From assembly GCA_025916135.1 (NCBI GenBank), contig CP104793.1, positions 1-64,000 of the forward strand: 64,000 bases of DNA. The letters are read 5' to 3'. This document shows, one piece after another, positions 1-11,317 of the stretch (position 1 is its first letter; every line of letters starts with the position of its first letter). The stretch comes from Rhodobacteraceae bacterium D3-12 (GTDB taxonomy: Bacteria > Pseudomonadota > Alphaproteobacteria > Rhodobacterales > Rhodobacteraceae). The notes beneath the pieces were generated by a model. That model worked only from the letters and a program-made list of their open reading frames with translations. It was not told the origin of the DNA and made no database searches. Position numbers and translations under genes: made by a program.

Positions 1-257
1 CCAAAACCCGGCAATCGGGGGTCGATGCGGCTGTGCAGTCAAAAAAGTGTATAAGGGTAAACGCGTAAGTGATCCAAATTACTTGCTTTCTTCTCCCGCT
101 TGCTCTTTTGTTTCAAAGAGCGATTCAGTGCGACGGGAGGCGCATTTGCATCTACTTTAAAATCCACTGATTTCACGCTGATGGTGGTCTCCTTTGCGGG
201 GCCGGCCCAATATTGACGACAAGAAACGACTACAACAGAAAACTCGGAGGAGACTAA

Positions 258-1343
258 ATGGAACGTCGTAAGTTTTTGAAAGGCGCCGCTCTTGGAGCTG
301 GCGCAACCGCATTGGCAACACCGGCGCTGGCGCAAGGTGGCAAGCAGATGACAATCGTGTCGACCTGGCCGCGGGATTTCCCGGGTCTGGGTGTTTCGGC
401 CCAGCGTCTGGCGGCCAATATCGCAAAAGTTTCCGATGGCGCGTTCAACGTTGAATATTTCGCAGCCGGTGAGCGCGTTGGCGCGTTTGACAGCTTTGAC
501 GAAGTGGCCAGCGGCAACAGCCAAGCCTATATCGGTGCTGACTACTACTGGGGCGGCAAGCACCCCGGCTGGAACTATTTCACATCCGTGCCGTTCGGCA
601 TGTCGACACCGGAATGGCAAGCATGGATCACCTTTGGTGGCGGTCAGGAACTGTGGGACGAGCTGGCGGGTGAATTCGGCCTCAAGAACGTGATGTGCGG
701 TTCGACCGGCACGCAGGCCGGTGGCTGGTTCAACAAGGAAATGAACAGCCCCGACGACTTCAAGGGTCTGAAAATGCGTATGCCGGGCCTTGGCGGTCAG
801 GTTCTGACCAAAATGGGCGCGTCGACTGTTTCGCTTCCGGGTGGCCAGATTTATGAAAACCTTGTGTCGGGTGCGATTGAAGCGACCGAATGGGTTGGCG
901 CCTATAACGACTACTTCATGAAGTTCTATGAAGCGGCCAAATACTATTACACTGGCGGTATGCATGAGCCGGGTGGTGGTCTTGCGCTGGGCATGAACAA
1001 ATCCTGGTGGGAGTCGCTGAGCGAAACCGAGCAGGCGATCATCACAACCTGTGCACAGGAAGAGCAGCTTCTGTCGCATTCCGAAGCATGGGCGAAAAAC
1101 GGCGAATACATGGGCAAGCTGGTCAATGACCACGGTGTTCAGGTTCGTGCGTTCAACGACGACATCTGGGATGCGTTTGGTGACGCGGCTGCGGAAGTCT
1201 TTGAAGATGTGCGCGACCATTCGGATCTTGCCAAGAAGATTGACGACGGCTTCCAAGGCAAGCTGAAGGAAATCGGTGGCACGCTTGCTGCGTTTGAAGG
1301 CACGTTCATCAACCAGCGTAACCGTGTGCTTGGGCTGACATAA
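258..1343 (+). CDS. TRAP transporter periplasmic solute-binding protein (TakP/DctP type)
   Basis: This is the periplasmic binding subunit of a tripartite ATP-independent transporter. It captures an organic acid and hands it to the two permease genes that follow. The 361-residue product begins with a twin-arginine-like leader (ERRKFLKG, then a hydrophobic stretch ending ATPALAQ near residue 26). The mature part has the family pattern of the 2-oxo-acid binder TakP: TGTQAGGWF near residue 155, a GLKMRMPGLGG strand, and EATEWVGAYND near residue 213, where the conserved Arg and Trp contact a substrate carboxylate. AGGAG lies 7-11 bases before the ATG. The ligand is inferred only as a monocarboxylate or 2-oxo acid. 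The 257 bases upstream hold no gene I can support and should contain the promoter. Confidence 0.92.
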   Translation: MERRKFLKGAALGAGATALATPALAQGGKQMTIVSTWPRDFPGLGVSAQRLAANIAKVSDGAFNVEYFAAGERVGAFDSFDEVASGNSQAYIGADYYWGGKHPGWNYFTSVPFGMSTPEWQAWITFGGGQELWDELAGEFGLKNVMCGSTGTQAGGWFNKEMNSPDDFKGLKMRMPGLGGQVLTKMGASTVSLPGGQIYENLVSGAIEATEWVGAYNDYFMKFYEAAKYYYTGGMHEPGGGLALGMNKSWWESLSETEQAIITTCAQEEQLLSHSEAWAKNGEYMGKLVNDHGVQVRAFNDDIWDAFGDAAAEVFEDVRDHSDLAKKIDDGFQGKLKEIGGTLAAFEGTFINQRNRVLGLT

Positions 1344-1366
1344 GTCGGCTTTGCACGAAGACTATG

Positions 1367-1395
1367 AGCGGGGCTTTGCATTGGCCCCGCTCTTT
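1367..1395 (+). terminator. Hairpin between the TRAP binding-protein and permease genes
   Basis: A perfect 8-bp stem, AGCGGGGC with GCCCCGCT, and a 9-base loop follow the binding-protein stop by 23 bases, with a weak T-rich tail (CTTTCT). It sits inside the transporter operon, so it is probably a partial terminator or mRNA 3'-end stabiliser that leaves more binding protein than permease. Confidence 0.6.
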
Positions 1396-1463
1396 CTGCA
1401 TATAGACGCCATAAAATTCGGCGCGATTGCCTTTTCAGGTTTGCAGCAGGGACGGGAGATTCA

Positions 1464-2462
1464 ATGACAACCGCAAGTGATGTGTCGGCCATACCCAAAG
1501 AGGGAGACCCGGCGCCGATTGCCAGGCTGTTCGCCTGGTGTATGTTAGCGGTTCTTGCCGCATTTTGTATTAACAACGTGCTGATCATAGGCTGGGGTGT
1601 GCCGAGCCTGAGAGATGTGTTTGCAGGGAACGCAGGCGCGTCCGGGATCATTCCCGCTGCAAGCTATGTGATCTGTCTTGTGGTGGCGGCGGGCTATGTC
1701 CTTGGCACCGCGACGCGGGCGATGCGATGGGACGCGATGCTGATCCATCGGTTCAATTGCTATATCATCCGGGCGTGTTTCTGGACCGTGTTGCTGGTGG
1801 GGGTTACGGATGCCTTTATCGCCGTGATGCGGGTGGAAAGCCTGTTTGACGGGTTGCTGAGCGAACAGGTCGTGAAAGACATGGGCCGGGTGCAGTTCGT
1901 GGCGCCCAATATTCACATTCCGCTGGTGATTGTTGCGCTTGTCGTGGCGCTGTTCACGCGGACATTGGGATTTCACTGGCTGGCGCTGATGATTGTGGCG
2001 GCCGAGCTGGCGATCGTGATTTCGCGCTTTGGCTTCTCGTATGAGCAAGCTTTGATGGGCGATCTGGTGCGCTATTGGTATGCGGCGCTTTTCCTGTTTG
2101 CCAGCGCGTTCACGCTGTTTGAGGACGGCCACGTGCGGGTTGATGTTCTTTATGCCGGGTTTGGTCCGACCAAGCGCGGTTTTGTTAACGCTTGGGGGAC
2201 GATCCTGTTGGGGATGTCGACGGCGTGGGTCATCATTTACATCGGTTTCAACGGCAAGCAGTCGATCATCAACAGCCCGGTGGTGAATTTTGAAATCACC
2301 CAATCGGGCGCGACCGGGATGTTCATCAAGTATCAGATGGCCGCGTTTCTGGGCATTTTCGCAATCACCATGCTGATTCAGTTTGTCAGCTATTTTCTTG
2401 AATCCGTCGCCGATTGGCGCGACCAGCCGGGGCACCGCGAAGTGACCCCGACAGGTCACTGA
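1464..2462 (+). CDS. TRAP transporter small permease (DctQ family), long form
   Basis: Small membrane subunit of the TRAP transporter, which joins the binding protein to the large permease. The product has 332 residues, against roughly 160-200 for a typical DctQ. The extra length is an N-terminal half with several hydrophobic segments (about residues 20-45, 60-85, 105-125 and 150-190). The DctQ-like part occupies about residues 190-315, with LFASAFTLFEDGHVRVDVLY as the family signature. GGGACGGGAG precedes the ATG. The binding-protein gene is upstream and the large permease starts 16 bases after the stop. A long DctQ beside a TakP-type binder is in keeping with that transporter subgroup, by recollection of the family. 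Confidence 0.88.
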   Translation: MTTASDVSAIPKEGDPAPIARLFAWCMLAVLAAFCINNVLIIGWGVPSLRDVFAGNAGASGIIPAASYVICLVVAAGYVLGTATRAMRWDAMLIHRFNCYIIRACFWTVLLVGVTDAFIAVMRVESLFDGLLSEQVVKDMGRVQFVAPNIHIPLVIVALVVALFTRTLGFHWLALMIVAAELAIVISRFGFSYEQALMGDLVRYWYAALFLFASAFTLFEDGHVRVDVLYAGFGPTKRGFVNAWGTILLGMSTAWVIIYIGFNGKQSIINSPVVNFEITQSGATGMFIKYQMAAFLGIFAITMLIQFVSYFLESVADWRDQPGHREVTPTGH

Positions 2463-2478
2463 GGGAGGAACAGGACAG

Positions 2479-5139
2479 ATGGAACTTTATTTCCTCGCTC
2501 TTTTGATTTTTGTCATGGCGATTGCGCTTGGCTCGGGCTTTCCGGTGGCCTTTGCGCTGCCGGGGGCGGCGATCATTTCGATCGGTGCAGCGGCTGGGGC
2601 TGGCTATCTCTTTACCGGGTCGACGGACGCGTATTTTCATTCCGGCGGGCCGCAGCAGTGGCTGTCGGCGGGTGTGACCAACCTGAGGGGGGTCTATTGG
2701 GAGGTTGAGCGAGATACGCTGATTGCGATTCCGCTGTTTATCTTCATGGGCATCATGCTTCAGCGATCGAAAATCGCGGAAGACCTGCTTGTCACTATGG
2801 CGCGGCTGTTCGGGCCGGTGCCTGGTGGGCTTGGGATTTCGGTGGTGTTTGTGGGCGCTCTCTTGGCCGCGACGACCGGGATTGTGGGCGCGACTGTTGT
2901 GGCGATGGGGTTGATCTCTCTGCCTGCGATGTTGCGTAACAACTATTCGCCCAGCCTTGCCACCGGCACGATTGCGGCCAGCGGCACCTTGGGGCAGATC
3001 ATTCCGCCGTCGATTGTTTTGATCATCCTTGCTGACCAGTTGGCCAGCGCGACAGATCAGGCATCGACCGCCCGTAAAGCCTTGCACAAGGTGTCGACCG
3101 GCGAGTTGTCGATGCCATCCGAATTTGATGTGGCCTCGACCAGCGCGGGCGAGATGTTCCTTGGGGCGTTTGTGCCGGGCATCCTGCTGGTGTTGATCTA
3201 TATGGCGTATATTCTGGTCTTTGCCATGTTGAACCCCAAGGCGGCACCGGCGGTGCGGACCTCGGGCGGGTTTGACGGCAAATTCTGGGCGGAAGTTGCG
3301 CTGACGCTTATTCCGCCGCTGACGCTTATCTTCTTGGTTCTGGGGTCGATCATCACCGGTGTGGCCACTGTGAATCAGGCGGGTGCGATTGGTGCGGCAG
3401 GTGCGCTTGTCATGGCGGGGTACCGGCTGACCGAGGATAGCGGCAAGCTTACTTATGTTCCCGCTTTGCTGGGCATGGCGGCATTGGGTTTGCTGTCATT
3501 CGCGCTGTCGAATTATGACATGAACCTTAAATCCGCGAGTTCCGCCGAGGATTGGGCGGGCATCTGGATCGGGCTGATTGCCAGTGCGATGCTGCTTGTC
3601 TCGTTGGTGTGGAGTGGTTTGCGGGTTCTGAAGATCGAGAACACCATGCACGGTGTGATGATGGAAACGGCGAAGACGACATCGCTGGTGTTCATCATTC
3701 TGCTGGGGGCTGCGATGCTTACGGCAGCGTTCCGGGCGTTTGGTGGCGAAGAGCTTGTGCGGGACTTCCTCAATAGTTTGCCGGGCGGGTTTTGGACCCA
3801 GTTCATCATCGTGATGCTGGTGATCTTCGTTCTGGGCTTCTTTCTCGATTTTATCGAGATTGCGGTTGTTGTGGTGCCGATTGTTGCGCCGATCCTATTG
3901 ATGGATCCGAGCGCGAACATCACCGCGGTTTGGCTGGGTGTGATGATCGGTCTGAATATCCAGACGAGTTTCCTTACGCCGCCCTTCGGCTTTGCGTTGT
4001 TCTATTTGCGAGGGGTTGCGCCGCAGAGCGTTAAAACCGTGCAGATGTACAAGGGCGTTATTGCATTCATCACGCTGCAGCTTGTTGCGTTGGGAATTGT
4101 CGGGGCCTATCCGCCGTTGGTGAATTACCTGCCGAGCCGGGTGTCGTTTCTTTCGGAGACGGCTCCGCCGCCAAGAAACCCCAAGCTTCAGTATTGCATC
4201 GAAGAATACACCGGTGGTGTTTTCGCGGATGGGGCCGGACCGGGTGCTGCGATTGCGACAGCGCGGGAGCTTGATCTGAGTGTTTTGCCGAAGAATTTGG
4301 CGAAAGACCTGACAAGCAGCTTTGACAGCGGTGACGTGGCGATTGCGAGCCTTAACGAAGCATTCGGGGCTGAAAAGGCTGTGAATGCGGCGGCGGTGGA
4401 GTATCGCCCGCTTCAGATCGAAGTGCGTGCGCTTGAGAAAGTGGTGCGTAAGCTTGAGGAAGAAGCGGATGAGCTGCGTGTGATCATTGGGCGGATGCAC
4501 GATGACTCGCAGGCGGAGCGTCGCGCCGAGCTTGAGGCGAAGCGCGAGGCATTGCTTGCCGAGGCGGAGCAGCTGAAGGGCGAGATTCCGGGCAACTGGG
4601 AAGAGGTGCATAAGGTCTTTGCCGAGTTGACCACCAAAGAGCAAAAGGCGCGCACGACCTATCGTCGTCAGGCGGACCAGTCATGGCAGGCCGCTGATGA
4701 GGTGTTGCAGGTGTTGCAGTCGAACGAGGCCTATGCCGCGTTGGAAGGCGATTTGACGGCGATGGGGGATTACATTCGCACCGTGCCGGATGCCGACCCC
4801 CAAGCCGAGGACACGGTCAAGGCGCTTGAGGCCAAGTTCAGCGATGTGGCCGGGTCCGGGGACGTGAAGTCGGCATTGGGCAAGGCGCGTCGGGCGCTTC
4901 GGGCGAAACGCTTCGATCGTGAGAAGGCGCTTGCGGAGTTCGCCAAGGCCGAAGCGGCATATGCCGAGCAAAAGGCGTGGCGCGCAGATGCGGCCGGGTT
5001 GATCCCCGGTTTGCAGGCCTATCACGATGGTATCCGCAGCACCTTGGGTATCCGCTCGCAAGATCGGCTGAACCGCGAGCAGGCGCTCTATATGGCGGCC
5101 TGTAGCGCGAAGCACCGCGATATATCGCTGAACTTCTAA
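2479..5139 (+). CDS. TRAP transporter large permease (DctM family) with long C-terminal coiled-coil extension
   Basis: Transport subunit that moves the bound organic acid across the inner membrane with a cation gradient. The first roughly 560 residues are hydrophobic and DctM-like: PLFIFMGIMLQRSKIAEDLL near residue 90, a GTLGQIIPPSIVL segment near residue 170, and LGFFLDFIEIAVVVVP plus IGLNIQTSFLTPPFGFALFY toward the end of the membrane domain. DctM proteins usually end about there at 430-630 residues. Here another 320 hydrophilic residues follow, rich in Glu, Ala, Lys and Arg with heptad-like stretches (LEKVVRKLEEEADELR, LEAKREALLAEAEQLKGE), so the total is 886. Reading frame and codon style do not change at the junction, and a terminator follows the stop. 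Confidence 0.9.
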   Translation: MELYFLALLIFVMAIALGSGFPVAFALPGAAIISIGAAAGAGYLFTGSTDAYFHSGGPQQWLSAGVTNLRGVYWEVERDTLIAIPLFIFMGIMLQRSKIAEDLLVTMARLFGPVPGGLGISVVFVGALLAATTGIVGATVVAMGLISLPAMLRNNYSPSLATGTIAASGTLGQIIPPSIVLIILADQLASATDQASTARKALHKVSTGELSMPSEFDVASTSAGEMFLGAFVPGILLVLIYMAYILVFAMLNPKAAPAVRTSGGFDGKFWAEVALTLIPPLTLIFLVLGSIITGVATVNQAGAIGAAGALVMAGYRLTEDSGKLTYVPALLGMAALGLLSFALSNYDMNLKSASSAEDWAGIWIGLIASAMLLVSLVWSGLRVLKIENTMHGVMMETAKTTSLVFIILLGAAMLTAAFRAFGGEELVRDFLNSLPGGFWTQFIIVMLVIFVLGFFLDFIEIAVVVVPIVAPILLMDPSANITAVWLGVMIGLNIQTSFLTPPFGFALFYLRGVAPQSVKTVQMYKGVIAFITLQLVALGIVGAYPPLVNYLPSRVSFLSETAPPPRNPKLQYCIEEYTGGVFADGAGPGAAIATARELDLSVLPKNLAKDLTSSFDSGDVAIASLNEAFGAEKAVNAAAVEYRPLQIEVRALEKVVRKLEEEADELRVIIGRMHDDSQAERRAELEAKREALLAEAEQLKGEIPGNWEEVHKVFAELTTKEQKARTTYRRQADQSWQAADEVLQVLQSNEAYAALEGDLTAMGDYIRTVPDADPQAEDTVKALEAKFSDVAGSGDVKSALGKARRALRAKRFDREKALAEFAKAEAAYAEQKAWRADAAGLIPGLQAYHDGIRSTLGIRSQDRLNREQALYMAACSAKHRDISLNF

Positions 5140-5150
5140 AGATGCGTTGC

Positions 5151-5183
5151 GGCCCCGGAGAAATCCGGGGCCGTTGCCTTTTT
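5151..5183 (+). terminator. Rho-independent terminator of the TRAP operon
   Basis: A 9-bp GC-rich stem, GGCCCCGGA with TCCGGGGCC, and a 4-base loop, followed by GTTGCCTTTTTG. It begins 11 bases after the large-permease stop and separates that operon from the convergent DUF4202 gene. Confidence 0.85.
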
Positions 5184-5232
5184 GGGCGGGCCCAAAAGCA
5201 ATTTTTTCGTGAAATCGAGGGTGGTTTGCGGT

Positions 5233-5801
5233 CTAGCCGTCGGTGCGGAAGGCGGCGGCGAGGGGCTTTGGCAGGTCGAACTCTTGCAGAACACGCGCCC
5301 GGCCTTGGGCGGACATTTTGAGGGCTGTGCGATCAACGATCCGCTGCAGCCCCTCGGCTGTTTTGTCCGCAGCGAAGGGCGAAAAATACCACGTGAGAAA
5401 GGTAAAACAAATCACGTCCTCAAGGGCTTGGACCTCAGGGTCGCGCTTGATGCCTTCTTTACGCAGGAGCGTGGCAACGCGGGCTTGATCGGCGTCGCAA
5501 TAGCCCGCGTCAGCCATTAGCCCGGCGAGGCGTTCGCCGTGCCGGCGCCCTTGCTCTTTGCGCCATGCAAAATAGCCGGGGCGCGTTTTGGGATAGTCGG
5601 CACGAGGCAGCAACCAGCGTTCGATATGCTGTCCACGCGCCGCGATTTGCAGCACCTCGGAGGCGTCGGGAAAGAGGCGCGACAGTTGGGAAGTCATCCG
5701 CTCGCCATACAGGAGCGCGGCTGGGCGGCCGTCTTCTGTATTTGGGTCGGCGGCGTTTGCCGCGTCGATTGCGGCGATGACATTGCCCAACGGGTCAGAC
5801 A

Positions 5802-5802
<1 letters not shown>
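5233..5802 (-). CDS. DUF4202 family protein
   Basis: A 189-residue soluble protein of unknown function matching the DUF4202 family: N-terminal DPLGNVIAAIDAANAADPN, the HIERWLLPRADYP block near residue 60, RPGYFAWRKEQGRRHGE near residue 75, and EDVICFTFLTWYF near residue 128. Its ATG shares one base with the gyrB stop (TGATG), so it is probably translated by coupling from gyrB mRNA. No catalytic role is assigned. Confidence 0.85.
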
Positions 5803-8251
<2,449 letters not shown>

Positions 8252-8383
8252 TTATACAATTTCCGGGGGGGATGTCACGCGTGGACGCCATGTTTTGTGG
8301 GCCAGCAGAAAATGAAAATGCGCCTTAGTTTTCACGCTATCGCCACATTGTTTCCCCGGTTCAAATTCATAGAGGTTGGTAAG

Positions 8384-8764
8384 ATGCGAAGACGAAAAAG
8401 GGCGACCGATATGGCACTGAAGAACGCTGGTGTGAGCAACCCTGCATTTGGCGCGACGGAACAGCTTTCTGGCGAGGCGCCAGCGCAAGGCAAGGTCAAA
8501 ATGAGCCGCACGGAGCGATTGGGCCATGCGTGGCGCGTGCGCGATGATGCGCTTTGGAACCCGTTTGAAGTGATCGCCTTCCTTGTGAACATCATTTTCG
8601 TGTTTGGATTTGTTCTGGGGCAGAGCCACTATTTGTTCGTGGCGGAGTTGTTCTTTCCGGTGATCCTTTTGTCGGTTTGCGTGCTTGTCTATCAGGCCAT
8701 CGCGCGGCGGCGTTCCGGCGAAAGCGGTGCGCTTGAAGTGATGCGTGACAGGATCGGATACTAG
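8384..8764 (+). CDS. Small membrane protein of unknown function
   Basis: A 126-residue protein lying between gyrB and recF on the opposite strand. The N-terminal half is hydrophilic and basic (MRRRKRATD). After ERLGHAWRVRDDALWNPFE come two membrane segments (about residues 67-85 and 90-110) and a short charged tail. I chose the ATG at 8384 because AGAGG lies 8 bases before it; an in-frame start at 8297 would add 29 residues without a better ribosome site. I do not recognise the family. Confidence 0.6.
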   Translation: MRRRKRATDMALKNAGVSNPAFGATEQLSGEAPAQGKVKMSRTERLGHAWRVRDDALWNPFEVIAFLVNIIFVFGFVLGQSHYLFVAELFFPVILLSVCVLVYQAIARRRSGESGALEVMRDRIGY

Positions 8765-8800
8765 CGGGGCTAAAAGGCTGTGCGTGTCAGCCGGTAAGCA

Positions 8801-9910
8801 TCAGACAGCGGGTTTGTGCGCGGTTTCAGAGAGGCCATTGGTTTCGGTGACTTCGAGGTATTGCGCCTTGTCACCCAGCTCTGCGAATAGCTCCAATCCG
8901 GTGCCGGTCATCCACGCCTGGGCGCCGAGGGTGCAAATCTCGTCATAGAGCGCCGCGCGGCGGGTGGCGTCGAGGTGGGCGGCGACTTCATCAAGCAACA
9001 ACAGCGGCGGCGCGCCGAAGTCTGCGGCAAGGGCGCGGGCGTTGGCGAGGATCAGGGAGACAAGCAGCGCCTTTTGCTCTCCGGTAGAGCAATCACGGGC
9101 GGGCACGCCCTTGGCCGCGAAAACGCCGTAGAGATCGGTGCGGTGGGGGCCGACGAGGGTGCGCCCGGCGGCAAGGTCGCGAAAGCGCGACTCGGCCAGT
9201 GCTTCGGCAAGGTCGGTTTCGGTCTGGGGCATAGCGCCCTCGCTCTGTGTGAGCTCGAGATCGGCGGTTGGAAAGGCGGTTTCGGCTTGGGTTTGCGCAT
9301 CGGTGAGTTGGTCCAGCGCGGCGATGCGGTTGGCGTGAATGGCGGCGCCAGAGGTGGCCATTTGGGTTTCGAGCGCGCCATACCAATGCGGGTCGCGGAC
9401 CTGATCCTTGAGCAGGCGATTCCGCTCGCGCATGGCTTTTTCATAGGTGAGCGAAAGCTCGGCGTGGGTGGGAAAGAAGCTGAGCGTCATGCGGTCAAGG
9501 AACCGGCGGCGGCCTTCGGCGCCTTCGATCCAGAGGCGGTCCATTGACGGAATGAGCCAGAGCACGCGGGCGATGCGCCCTAGGGCGGTTTGCGGGGCTG
9601 GTTTAGAGTCGATCCGTGTTTGGCGGGCGTTGCCGCCTTCGGACCAGATTTCGACCTCATGCGTTTGATGCAGGCTGGTGAGTAGGCCGGTGAGTTTCCA
9701 ACCCAGAGACTCAGGTCGGCGGGCCATGTCCTGTGCCGCGGCGCGCCGTAGGCCGCGACCGGGGGAGAACAGCGAGACGGCTTCGAGGATGTTGGTTTTG
9801 CCTGCGCCATTGGGACCGTAGATGGCGACGGGGCGGGTGTCACATTCGATAAACGCGTGTTTGTGCGAGCGGAAATGCGAGAGGGTGAGTTGCGAGAGTG
9901 ACAGCGTCAT
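8801..9910 (-). CDS. recF: DNA replication and repair protein RecF
   Basis: RecF is an SMC-like ATPase that acts with RecO and RecR to load RecA on gapped DNA. The 369-residue protein has the Walker A motif YGPNGAGKTNILEAVS near residue 33, the signature region TGEQKALLVSLILANA near residue 270 and a Walker B LLLLDEVAAHLD near residue 300. I start at the ATG at 9910 (MTLSLSQLTLSHFRSH); an upstream in-frame GTG at 9919 would add three residues. It lies between dnaN and gyrB in the usual order. A gap of 117 bases after dnaN carries a repeat element, so it may have its own promoter. Confidence 0.95.
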   Translation of the reverse strand: MTLSLSQLTLSHFRSHKHAFIECDTRPVAIYGPNGAGKTNILEAVSLFSPGRGLRRAAAQDMARRPESLGWKLTGLLTSLHQTHEVEIWSEGGNARQTRIDSKPAPQTALGRIARVLWLIPSMDRLWIEGAEGRRRFLDRMTLSFFPTHAELSLTYEKAMRERNRLLKDQVRDPHWYGALETQMATSGAAIHANRIAALDQLTDAQTQAETAFPTADLELTQSEGAMPQTETDLAEALAESRFRDLAAGRTLVGPHRTDLYGVFAAKGVPARDCSTGEQKALLVSLILANARALAADFGAPPLLLLDEVAAHLDATRRAALYDEICTLGAQAWMTGTGLELFAELGDKAQYLEVTETNGLSETAHKPAV

Positions 9911-9947
9911 GACGGCCACGCAAACTGTGGGCGGCGCGGGCAGAAGC

Positions 9948-9998
9948 GGGGGGCCAGCCCCCGCACCCCCCGGAGTATTTCCGGCAAGATGAAGGGGG
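9948..9998 (+). repeat. Short GC-rich intergenic repeat, copy 1
   Basis: The dnaN-recF gap contains a C-rich/G-rich block with a GGGGGCCAGCCCCC hairpin, followed by CCGGAGTATTTCCGGCAAGA and TGAAGGGGG. A related copy lies inverted at 63787-63838, sharing the hairpin, the CCGG-TATTT core and AGATGAAGGGGG. I recall near-identical elements between genes in many Rhodobacteraceae, but their function is not settled. Confidence 0.7.
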
Positions 9999-10027
9999 CG
10001 GCTGTATTGGTTGCGGCAGCGGTTCTG

Positions 10028-11146
10028 TCAAACCCGCATCGGCATGACGACATAGACGGCGGAGGTGTCATTGCCTTCGCGCATCAGGGTCGGGTCGCCG
10101 GCGGAGTTGAACATGAAGACCGCATTTTCGCGGTCAACCTGACTTGCGATTTCCAGCAGGTATTTCGCGTTGAAGCCGATTTCGAGACGTTCGTCGCCAT
10201 AGGCGACCGCGAGTTCTTCTTCGGCGGCGCCGCTGTCGGGAGCGTTGACCGAGAGCGTGAGCTTGTCCTCGTCGAGGGAGAGTTTCACGGCGCGCGACCG
10301 CTCGGAAGAGACGGTGGCCACACGATCCACCGCTTGGGCAAATTCGGCGGCGTCAACTTCGAGGCGGCGGGTGTTGCCGGAAGGAATAACCCGGGTGTAG
10401 TCCGGGAAAGTGCCGTCGATCACCTTGGATGTCAGGGTGATTTCCGGCGTGGCGAAGCGGATCTTGGTTTCGGAGACGGACACAGCGATCTGGGTTTCGT
10501 CATTGTCGAGCAGTTTGCGCAGCTCGCCCACTGTTTTGCGGGGCACGATGACGCCGGGCATGTCGGCGGCGCCGTCGGGCAGGTCGGCGTCAATTCGAGC
10601 GAGGCGGTGGCCATCGGTGGCGACACAGCGCAGCACTTTGCCGCCGTCGGAATCGGAGATATGCATATAGACGCCGTTGAGGTAGTAGCGCGTCTCTTCG
10701 GTGGAAATGGCGAATTTCGATTTGTCGAACAGGCGGCGCAGCATTGGCGCGGGCGCGGAGAAGTTCGAGCTGTATTCCGAGCTTGCCATGACCGGGAAGT
10801 CTTCTTTCGGGAGGGTGGCAAGATTGAAGTGCGAGCGGCCTGCTTCGACCGAGAGGCGACCGGCGGTGCCATCATCGGAGAGTGTGACCAGAGCGCCATC
10901 GGGCAGCTTGCGCACGATCTCGTGCAGGGTGACGGCGGACACGGTTGTGGCACCGGCGCGTTCGACCTGAGCGGGGGCTTTGTCGACCACCTCGATATCA
11001 AGGTCGGTGGCGCGGAAATGCACGTCGGAGCCTTCGGCCTCGATCAGCACATTGGCGAGGATAGGGATGGTGTTGCGCCGTTCAACGACGGACTGCGCCT
11101 GAGCGACAGCCTTCAGCAATACGCTGCGTTCAATGCTGAGTTTCAT
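10028..11146 (-). CDS. dnaN: DNA polymerase III beta subunit (sliding clamp)
   Basis: Ring-shaped processivity clamp that tethers DNA polymerase III to DNA and recruits other repair and replication proteins. The 372-residue protein has the three-part clamp layout. It starts MKLSIERSVLLKAVAQAQSV, carries ERRNTIPILANVLIEA near residue 22 and IDGTFPDYTRVIP near 243, and ends DTSAVYVVMPMRV, the usual clamp C-terminus. dnaA lies 171 bases upstream on the same strand and recF downstream. Confidence 0.97.
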   Translation of the reverse strand: MKLSIERSVLLKAVAQAQSVVERRNTIPILANVLIEAEGSDVHFRATDLDIEVVDKAPAQVERAGATTVSAVTLHEIVRKLPDGALVTLSDDGTAGRLSVEAGRSHFNLATLPKEDFPVMASSEYSSNFSAPAPMLRRLFDKSKFAISTEETRYYLNGVYMHISDSDGGKVLRCVATDGHRLARIDADLPDGAADMPGVIVPRKTVGELRKLLDNDETQIAVSVSETKIRFATPEITLTSKVIDGTFPDYTRVIPSGNTRRLEVDAAEFAQAVDRVATVSSERSRAVKLSLDEDKLTLSVNAPDSGAAEEELAVAYGDERLEIGFNAKYLLEIASQVDRENAVFMFNSAGDPTLMREGNDTSAVYVVMPMRV

Positions 11147-11317
11147 GCCCTCTCACTCCTGATCGTGTGCCGGGAGGGGCACCCTAGCGGGTTCCGCCTT
11201 TGACACAAGTGTTTTGTAGAGTTTTCGGGCCTAATGCGGGGGAGGTCAAGGGGCTGTTCGGCCTTTGCCGGTGACCCTTCGTAGATTGCGGGGGCCTGCC
11301 GACAAAATGGCCACGTC

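Noticed and set aside
39-1256. Long reverse-strand open frame opposite the TRAP binding-protein gene
   Set aside because: Composition is Arg/His/Cys-rich shadow coding; the forward frame has a clear family match and signal peptide.
9989-11203. 404-codon forward frame opposite dnaN
   Set aside because: Shadow of dnaN, which is unambiguous on the reverse strand.
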